Source of the DNA: Chloroflexota bacterium
GTDB taxonomy: Bacteria; Chloroflexota; Anaerolineae; Anaerolineales; UBA11579
Assembly (NCBI GenBank): GCA_018662365.1
Contig: JABJGH010000031.1
Coordinates: 98,468-158,120 of the forward strand
Length of the DNA stretch: 59,653 nucleotides
Reading direction: 5' to 3'
The notes below the pieces were generated by a model. It was not told where the DNA came from. It worked only from the letters and a program-made list of their open reading frames with translations, and ran no database searches. The position numbers and the translations under genes were made by a program. Shown piece after piece: positions 59,526 to 59,653 of the stretch (its first letter is position 1; every line of letters begins with the position of its first letter).

Positions 59526-59563
59526 TCTTTAGTTTTGTAGTAACTATTGGAGAAAATTTTTAT

Positions 59564-59653
59564 ATGATACATAGAGAACGTGTTGCGGATAATGTATATT
59601 CCTTTCAGAGCAATAATTATGCTAATGTAAATGCGGGAGTAATCATCGGACCC
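59564..59653 (+). CDS. MBL-fold metallo-hydrolase, N-terminal fragment (cut by window end)
   Basis: Thirty codons are visible. VYSFQSNNYANVNAGVIIGP is the opening strand pattern of metallo-beta-lactamase-fold hydrolases, ahead of the HxHxDH motif that would lie beyond the window. GGAGA lies upstream. Family call from the N-terminus alone. Confidence 0.55.
   Translation, partial: MIHRERVADNVYSFQSNNYANVNAGVIIGP

Overview
The window reads as a chromosomal segment of a bacterium, most likely Chloroflexota and probably class Anaerolineae. This placement is an inference. It rests on lipoproteins with long Pro/Thr linkers, a short MetE/UroD-type methyltransferase, a LiaF-like envelope protein, tRNA genes without an encoded CCA end, and operators matching the Gram-positive-type LexA consensus. 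No rRNA, CRISPR array, integrase or transposase was found.

Positions 1-31.7 kb are mostly host genes. They include an envelope lipoprotein, a primary-type sigma factor with a DUF177 gene, RdgB, a pair of rRNA-modification enzymes, a three-gene ABC-2 exporter, an ATP-grasp/beta-propeller pair, an acyltransferase, a metallophosphatase and ParA/ParB. A long minus-strand cluster (24.7-17.8 kb) holds an SLC13 transporter, a GNAT protein, two tandem PP-loop ATPase paralogues and small membrane proteins. Next come an HTH protein behind a near-consensus promoter/operator, a LiaF-like protein, a PduO-type adenosyltransferase, a hydrolase and a type IIG restriction-modification enzyme whose specificity half has foreign composition.

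Positions 31.7-32.7 kb hold diverged tandem repeats and palindromes. Positions 32.7-47.4 kb hold a phage-like morphogenesis cassette: putative small terminase, frameshifted large terminase, papain-like peptidase, portal, LysM-like protein, scaffold, SU10-type capsid protein, connector, large structural proteins and holin-like membrane proteins. It lacks integrase, replication, tape-measure, sheath and endolysin genes. A ribosomal protein S21 gene with a full consensus promoter lies inside it on the opposite strand.

The main unifying signal is a set of five sites of the form GAAC-RNRY-GTTC (three perfect, two with one mismatch). They lie at the HTH gene promoter, at both promoters assigned to the cassette (terminase and scaffold/capsid), and on either side of an odd Ser-like tRNA with a GAU anticodon beside a Doc-type toxin. 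This suggests SOS (LexA-type) or local-repressor control of the particle cassette and its flanking module.

Positions 48.4-59.6 kb return to host genes: DUF302 and FmdB behind a BigR/SqrR-like operator, methyltransferases, a MazG-like enzyme, a VOC protein, UroD and MetE-like proteins separated by an AT-rich insertion, a CPBP protease, a cupin, a DEAD-box helicase with a long leader, a DUF697 GTPase followed by an attC-like palindrome, tRNA-Val and the start of an MBL-fold gene. Several genes below 60 codons were found by reading intergenic sequence.
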